This document shows, piece by piece, positions 57,999 to 64,000 of a stretch of DNA of 64,000 bases; the first letter of the stretch is position 1, and each line of letters begins with the position of its first letter. Under the pieces are notes generated by a model. The model saw only the letters and a program-made list of their open reading frames with translations, was not told the origin of the DNA and searched no databases. This DNA comes from Diphasiastrum complanatum (taxonomy: Eukaryota; Streptophyta; Lycopodiopsida; Lycopodiales; Lycopodiaceae): NCBI GenBank assembly GCA_029204225.1, contig MU832071.1:24576-88575 (forward strand), written 5' to 3'. Made by a program: the position numbers and the translations under genes.

Positions 57999-59178
57999 AA
58001 AATTCTCTTTTGTTTTAAAGAATAATTACGTTTATATTTTTTGTTTTAAAATCTTTTTTATTGATTTAATATTCTTAAATTTATCTTTTAATGATTTAAA
58101 ATTAAGAATTTGAAATATTTTAAAAATTCTAACATTGATAATCATTACCAAAAAAAATTGTAACGATTTGTCAAGTTTATAATATTTTAATTTTGGATGT
58201 ATTTTTATAATATTTTTTGTAAAAAAAAATATTGCTAAAAATTTTAAGAAATGAAAAGATTTTTTTCAAGGTGATTTAAATATTTTCACAAATCATTTAA
58301 TCTTGATTATTGTAAAGTAATTTCATTTGCGTTTATTTAATGTTTAAATATTCAATGAGCTTACGTAGGTATAAGTAAAGATTTTAAGAAATTTAAAACA
58401 AAAAATATTGATTTTTTTTATCATAATTCAAAAAATATTTCTTTCCATACAAGAATCGTAATTTAAAAAACTTTTAAAATTTCAAAAAAAAAAATTATAA
58501 CTTTTGTTTTAAATAATCAAAAAATATTTTTTAGTTATTTTAGTGGTTGTGATTCTAATGACTTTATTTTGAATAGTATTATTATTTAATATAAGCTAAT
58601 TTTAAGCTATTTATGAATGTTTATTGACCAAACTTTTTTAGCTTGCATTATTTTCTTGCAAAATACAACATTTTTTTAAAATTACAATATATGTATTTGA
58701 AGCATTTTAAATTTGAATACTTTTTTAAAAGATTTAAAAAAATGGGTCTCCAAGTCATTTTTTTTTTTTTTTTGGTCATCATGTTTATGCCTCTAGTGTC
58801 CACTATATCGGAAAATGGTCCTTCCAAGGACATTTGCTAAACATAGAGTGGCCCAAACTTTCCATTATCCCTACAACCATATCAATTTTTCATTTCATAA
58901 TCATGCCTTGGGAAATTAAAAATAGTAAAAATACAGTGAAACAAGAAAAGTGTAAATGTTTTGGAAATCTATTGTTTAAGTATTCAATTACATGTTATGC
59001 ATAAGTAGCACAAATTATACATATGTATGGTTAAAAATTTCTTTAAAAATAAGAAAGATGTGAACAATTTGTGCACAAAAAGTAGAAGTTAAAAGTTAAT
59101 CGTCTAAATTTTGAAAGGGAGATTTTTGTTTAGTAGTCCCTTCACAAGCTTGTAAAAATTATCCAATTTTTTCTTATG
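57999..59178. other. Very AT-rich non-coding DNA
   Basis: Long A and T runs, no recognised domain or repeat boundary. Confidence 0.6.
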
Positions 59179-59490
59179 TTTTTTAGAGTCAATTAATGCT
59201 CGGGTTGACCCCCCTCCGATATTCACTATCCGGGATGTCATCTTCATCGAAGATGAGTTTATTGACCTCAAAGGTAAAGGCAAAGCTCATATAGTCTAAC
59301 TTCCAGACTCTTCTGAACCATCGAACTTTCAAGTTCCAAATTTGAATATTCATATTGAAGGTCCAAGCTTGTCTACTCCTGATGAGAACAACTTATCGAC
59401 GGTGAAGCTGAAGATGATGATGTTGCAGTTTAGCAACTACAACATGATGAAGATCAAGGAACAAAGTGCAAAAACTATGTCTGGTCTGGT
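59179..59490 (+). pseudogene. Copia integrase-RT linker remnant
   Basis: FTIRDVIFIEDEFIDLKGKG resembles the R-D-V-I-F motif that closes copia integrase, and a Pro/Ser-rich linker (LPDSSEPSNFQVPNLNI) follows, as between integrase and RT. One stop interrupts it. It faces the opposite way to the RT fragment right after it. Confidence 0.45.
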
Positions 59491-60512
59491 ATAGATCGTC
59501 GCGTACATAAGAGATTCTATTATCAAATGGTAAGGATACTCACACATTTGCTCCTCCTCTTCAATTGTTTGAGGACACTGGTCCTTTGACATCTTTAGTC
59601 TTGGATCTAGTGAGAGAGCTAATATGCAATTCATCAGACTATATCTAATTAAGACATTATGAATGTATATTTGCTGAGAAATATAGATCAATTTCTATCT
59701 TCCTTCTTTTTGGATTTGAATACCTAGACATTAATGAGCTTCGCCCAGATCGATCATGTCGAATTCAAAAGATAACAATGTCTTAGTTTCATTTATCAGA
59801 TCGATACTATTGCTGAAAAGCAATATGTCGTCCACATACAAAGTGATAATGATAAAGAAATGATGCACTGACTTAAAGTAGACATTCAAATATGAAGAGC
59901 TTGGTGTGTAGTCGTGATCAATAAGGAAAATATTGATCCTCTTAAACCATGCTCGAGCAAATTGCTTTAAGCCATAAAGTGCTTTATGGAGTTTACACAC
60001 ATGATTGTGTTTACCTTTGATATTGTAACTTTAGGTTGCACCATGTAAATGTCCTCTTCGATAACTCCATTAAGATATGTTGTCTGTAGATCCATTTGAT
60101 ATATTTTCAAATCTGCAGCAGCAGAAAATGACAATAGAAGTCTGATAGAAGAATGTTTAATTACTGGACTAAAGGTCTCAGTGTAGTCGAAGTTCTATAT
60201 CTGAGAGAATCTTCTAGCTATATGTCGAGCCTTTCTTCGATCAATACTTCCATTTGCCTTGTACTTGATTTTGAATAACCATTTTTAATCAACTACATTT
60301 CTACTGGAATGTAATTCGCCGATTGTCCAAGTCTGGTTCTTGATAAGAGATGAATACTCTTTATCCATAGCTTCTTTCCAGAGATCAGAATCGGGCTGAC
60401 TGAGTGCCTCTTTGACAGTCGTCGGTGTCAGCTCTTGAACAAGGTAACCTACAGACTTGTCGACATACTTGTTAGGTGGTCTGCTGACTCTTGTTGACCA
60501 AAACTGACACAA
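59437..60512 (-). pseudogene. Copia reverse transcriptase, inverted fragment
   Basis: On the minus strand: VKEALSQPDSDLWKEAMDKE, YSSLIKNQTWTIGEL, FDYTETFSPVIKHSSIRLLL, IYQMDLQTTYLNGVIEEDIY, then KLHKALYGLKQFARAWFKRI, TLYVDDILLFSNSIDLINET (catalytic Y-V-D-D) and SLMYATIYTRPDIVFAL near 59,470. Several stops and shifts. Direction is opposite to the linker, RNase H and LTR on its two sides, so this section was probably inverted. Confidence 0.8.
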
Positions 60513-60790
60513 CTATGTCACATATGTTGCAACAGACTATCAAAACATCGATAGCACAAGGTGATGACACATTTACTCGATTAAGAAATGTAGCTAATAC
60601 TTTTATAGATACCCAACAAATGAGTGCACAACAAGTAGCTTTTATTGTTTTATCACTACCATTACATGCTTCAACAAGAACATTTACTTTTATCAATACA
60701 AATCTTGAACACAAACGTGCATTTGTTTTAAAAATAAAATGGGATTTACAATTATCACGATTAGATTCTTCAATATATGACCAATCCTAG
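60496..60790 (+). pseudogene. Helitron-like protein fragment
   Basis: An intact 99-codon frame includes IAQGDDTFTRLRNVANTFID, QQMSAQQVAFIVLSLPLHAS and TRTFTFINTNLEHKRAFVLK. The pattern S-A-Q-x-A...L-L-L-P-L...S-R...F-I-N-T...R...L-K matches the segment between the Rep and helicase parts of Helitron proteins. Nothing else of a Helitron is seen, so it is a fragment, probably captured between two parts of a copia element. The family call rests on one conserved block. Confidence 0.55.
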
Positions 60791-60799
60791 TATAAAACA

Positions 60800-61343
60800 T
60801 TGGAAGCCTCTTATCAGAGTCGTCAACTATGGACTTTTGCATTTGTTTTGGAGGAGTTGACAATGACAAACTCAATATTCTCAGTGGTTTTCAGATGCAA
60901 GTTGGGCAGGAGATGTAGACACATGTAAATCCACTTCATGATTTACATTCTTCCTCAATAATGGTCCTATTTCATGGAGCAATCCCAAACAAACCTCGAT
61001 AGCTCTATCTTCCACTGAATCAGAGTATATCACAGCCTCTCAAGCTACAAAGGAAGCAATATGGTTGAGAAACTTACTTTCAGATATCAGTTTGAATCAA
61101 TATGCTCCGACAATCTATTTTGTGATAATTAAAGTGCCATTGCTTTATTAGCCAACCCTAGATTTCATTCTAGGAGTAAGCACATTGAGATTAAGTATCA
61201 TTATGTCAAAAGCAAAGTTCTCGACAAAGAGGTTGACTTGCAGAAAGCAAGTACCAAAACATTAAGCTTGGATGCACACAAGAAATTTTGTGCATAGCTA
61301 AGTTTGAAGGTCAAAGCATTCATGGATTTAGATTGAGAGGGAT
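60800..61343 (+). pseudogene. Copia RNase H, 3' end of element
   Basis: Near 61,000-61,300 the frames give LSSTESEYITASQATKEAIW (the catalytic S-x-E-x-E-Y of copia RNase H), NLLSDISLNQYAP, ALLANPRFHSRSKHIEIKYH (the ...HxRSKHI motif) and VLDKEVDLQKASTKT. Shifts are present. A purine tract GATTGAGAGGGAT abuts the LTR. Confidence 0.8.
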
Positions 61344-62141
61344 TGTTGGATTATTCTTCTGATTATCGACTAATTATTTTTAATCTTCATCCACTACATT
61401 ATCCAGCTCTACAGTTTTATGCGTGTTTCTACACAGTCTACAGAAATACTCGAGAATCGCTCCATTTTTAGGAAGTACTAAGGATGCCAGCTCACTATGG
61501 CCAACTAGCCATTATGATCTACAACCTAATCAACTGTCCTATTGGACGTCCGTTATTTGCTTAGTATAAATAGCTTATCATACTTCTACATTTCAATTCA
61601 AGCAATTCATTCATGCAATGCATTGAAGTAGAATCAAGTAACAACTCTCTCAAGCTTTCAAGCTTGAACACTCTTGAGCATTCTAGCTCAATTCTTTTAG
61701 AGTTTTGTTGTTAGCACTTACTAGTTATCAACGGAAGTGCAAATTCAGACATAGATCTTCAGTTACTCAAATATAGCTTAAAATATGTGGTTTCTATCCG
61801 CAATTGTCTTGTGCTCATCATCATTTGTTTCATGTTGAATCAATCTAATTTTTTATTGCGTTCAGTATTATATCAGAATGTATGCATCTCTGTGATAGTT
61901 TTGTAGCTGATAAATCTCATATTGCTTTTGTCTGATAATTCATTGTTTGGCTACGTAATCACTGTAGTACTAACGATTTCAAAGTTAGTTACTATAAGAT
62001 TGAATGTGACTTCTGTCATTATGTTATGTTCAATATTGATAGGCATAGTTGTGCATTAGGAAAGCAGACTCCATTCCGCCGCGCTCGATAAGTCGTTCAC
62101 TACCTTTGACTTGTTGTTATTGCTATCACCTCTTTCCAACA
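61344..62141 (+). repeat. Copia 3' LTR (about 798 bp)
   Basis: Starts TGTTGGA and ends TCCAACA, a perfect 7-bp inverted repeat of the TG...CA form, directly after copia RNase H and a polypurine tract. Confidence 0.75.
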
Positions 62142-63052
62142 GGTTGGCCATTATGTATTAGTAGAGGGGTTATTGACATGAAAAAGACTCAAGAGAAGAT
62201 ATTGAACAAAAAAAAGTCCAACTAGAACCTTCACAATATTTTTGAGAGATTTTGTGGCTTGGCAGTTCACTTTTTGCCAAATTTTTATGTTTTTATCTCA
62301 AGATGGCCATGCCCTTTCTATCTTCCTATCAAGTCTAAGACCACTTCTTGAAATATAAATATAAAACCAAATGTGATGAGAAGCAAATTGTAGAGAGACA
62401 AAGACAAACTAGAAGTAACTATCCTCTATCAAAGCCAAAGCAATGACCATCGCATGATTGTTTCATGATGTTAATATGAGGGGCTATCTACTTGCAAGGA
62501 TGCTAAAGACATCACACATTAGACAATCAAATATCATAAGTAAAGCATTCAATACTGAAGAGCACTTGAACACAACCTATTTGAATCATGCACCTCTTTT
62601 AATCTCTCTTTCTCCTCACTTTTCTTTCAAGAAACTTTTAAAGAGAGCTCTTAAGTTTGCATTTCATATATGAGCTCAAAAGACATAGATTATAAAGATA
62701 ATGGGCTTTGTGTACTCAGACACTTTCTAGGTTAAGTGACACACTTTAATTGGCCCTATTTTTAAATTAAAGGGTTCGACATACCTTGCACTTTATTTAT
62801 TTTTGACAAGCACCTTGACTTTACAAGTTTTTTAGACTTTGAAATAAAACTAGATCACCCTTAGAGCTAGTCTTGTAAGTGCTTGAGAGCACTAGCACTT
62901 AAGTTCAGATAACATTATACATATCAATGCTCTACCACATTATTGACATGTATACTTGATATACTTAATCTGATAACCTAACAATGAAATAGAGCATTCA
63001 AGCACACTCATTCACACTTCCATCGATTTGACCGATAGGAGGATTCCAATAG
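62142..63052. other. Unassigned DNA, probably including a 5' LTR
   Basis: The last part should be the 5' LTR of the next copia element, because a primer site follows at 63,053, and CA at 63,047-63,048 may be its end. The LTR start was not found. No gene is seen. Confidence 0.4.
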
Positions 63053-63064
63053 TGGTATCAGAGC
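63053..63064 (+). other. tRNA-iMet primer-binding site
   Basis: TGGTATCAGAGC, 32 bases before the Gag start codon of a copia element. Confidence 0.8.
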
Positions 63065-63095
63065 ATTAAGGTTCTCAAGCAAGATTATTCAAACA

Positions 63096-64000
63096 ATGGC
63101 TTCCATCAGCAACATCCATTCTAAGATATGCACAATTCTACAGGTAGGCGGGTCAAATTTCTTGGCTTGGAAAGCAAAGACTTTCCTCAATCAGAGAGGA
63201 GAAGCGCTATGGCCTTGGGTGAATGGCACCGAAGAAATGTCTGTCGGCATAGGCAAGGAACTTCACGAGCGGAAAGAAAAGAATGACAAATCAATAGTAG
63301 TCATATCTTCTTCCATAACATCACCCTTGATCTTGCATCTATCTCTACCGCAAGAGAGATGTGGGATGCACTCATCACCAGATTTCAGACCAAGTCATGA
63401 AATCATATCATGCATCTGAAAGATCAGCTTATCTATTTAAGATGGGATGGCAAAGATCTCACAACCTTGATTAGAAAAATGAAAAATCTCTTTTTCTCCT
63501 TGCACAACGTCGGAGCATAGCATGTTGTCTCATAAGAGAAACAACTCATATATCTTCTACACTCTCTACCAAGGGAGGTTATTCGAATTGGATGCTAATC
63601 TGATGGTTGGAAGTGTGAACATGGCAAGAGCTCACTCAAGTGGAATTATGGCACAAAAGGTTAGGCCATCCTAACTACAAAGCTATGGAGACCATGGTGA
63701 CAAAGGAGCTAGCAAGTGGACTTCCCAAAACCATATCCAAGTGTGGCAAGGTTTGTGAAGCTTGTGGACTCTCCAAATCTCATAAGCTACCTTTCAAGAG
63801 ATCTTTGACAAGATCTAATTCTCTTCTTGACCTTATACACTCGGATGTTCATTCATTTTCACATGAATCAAATGGTGGAGCTCTTATGTATGTCACTTTT
63901 ATTGATAATAGATCAAGATACTCTTGGGTTTATCTCTTGTCTAAGAAAAGTGAAGTTTTTGAGTCCTTTGTAAAGTTCAAAACTCTGGTGGAAAAGCAAC
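63096..64000 (+). pseudogene. Ty1/copia gag and start of integrase, runs off the window
   Basis: ATG 63,096 opens copia Gag (ASISNIHSKICTILQVGGSN, FLAWKAKTFLNQRGEALWPW); it shifts near 63,330. After a large gap, in which protease is missing, the frame VELWHKRLGHPNYKAMETMV, CGKVCEACGLSKSHKLPFKR and LLDLIHSDVHSFSHESNGGA gives the pre-integrase H-H-C-C finger and the first catalytic Asp (HSDV), then VTFIDNRSRYSWVYLLSKKS. This frame is open to the end of the window. Confidence 0.8.

Overview
This is nuclear DNA from a land plant with a large, transposon-filled genome. The window has long AT-rich non-coding stretches, canonical GT-AG introns of up to 14 kb, plant Ty1/copia and Ty3/gypsy elements primed by initiator tRNA-Met, a hAT transposase, several LINE lineages and interstitial copies of the plant telomere motif. 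No gene looks bacterial or organellar. The giant introns and the mixture of LINE types make a fern or another non-seed plant more likely than a compact angiosperm genome. That placement is inference; no marker gene fixes the species.

The one well-supported host gene is on the minus strand and spans about 28.4 kb (46,928 down to 18,570). I assembled it by eye from six exons with consensus splice sites and compatible phases. It predicts a 428-residue protein with a presumed organelle-targeting leader, a SAP-like helix-turn motif and two consecutive retropepsin-type aspartic protease domains. The second domain reads D-F-G where D-T-G is expected. Intron 4 (14.1 kb) and intron 5 (8.5 kb) hold most of the mobile DNA in the middle of the window.

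Layout. 1-10.5 kb: decayed gag-like DNA, a long featureless stretch and a copia relic. 10.5-13.7 kb: a copia relic with its 5' LTR, broken at its reverse transcriptase by an antisense LINE (13.7-15.7 kb). 18.57-46.93 kb: the host gene. Intron 5 holds a 690-bp insertion flanked by 11-bp direct repeats and a LINE lying between two (CT)n microsatellites. Intron 4 holds more LINE pieces and a multi-exon hAT gene, which is split by a structurally complete 5.27-kb chromovirus-type gypsy element with a 5-bp target duplication. Intron 1 holds a gypsy integrase relic. 49-53.4 kb: LTR and copia fragments and an unrecognised open frame. 53.4-58.0 kb: a divergent pair of decayed intron-containing genes. 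The minus-strand one resembles DUF7869-type transposon-associated proteins; the plus-strand one carries the motifs of a beta-class N4/N6 amino-methyltransferase. 59-64 kb: a rearranged copia element with an embedded Helitron-like fragment, its 3' LTR, and the start of another copia element that runs off the window.

The items most worth a second look are the tandem-retropepsin gene, the DNA-methyltransferase-like gene beside a transposon-type gene, and the LINE that appears to use or target a (CT)n/(CA)n microsatellite. All frameshifts and stops were read by eye. Some lie in homopolymers and could be sequencing errors.
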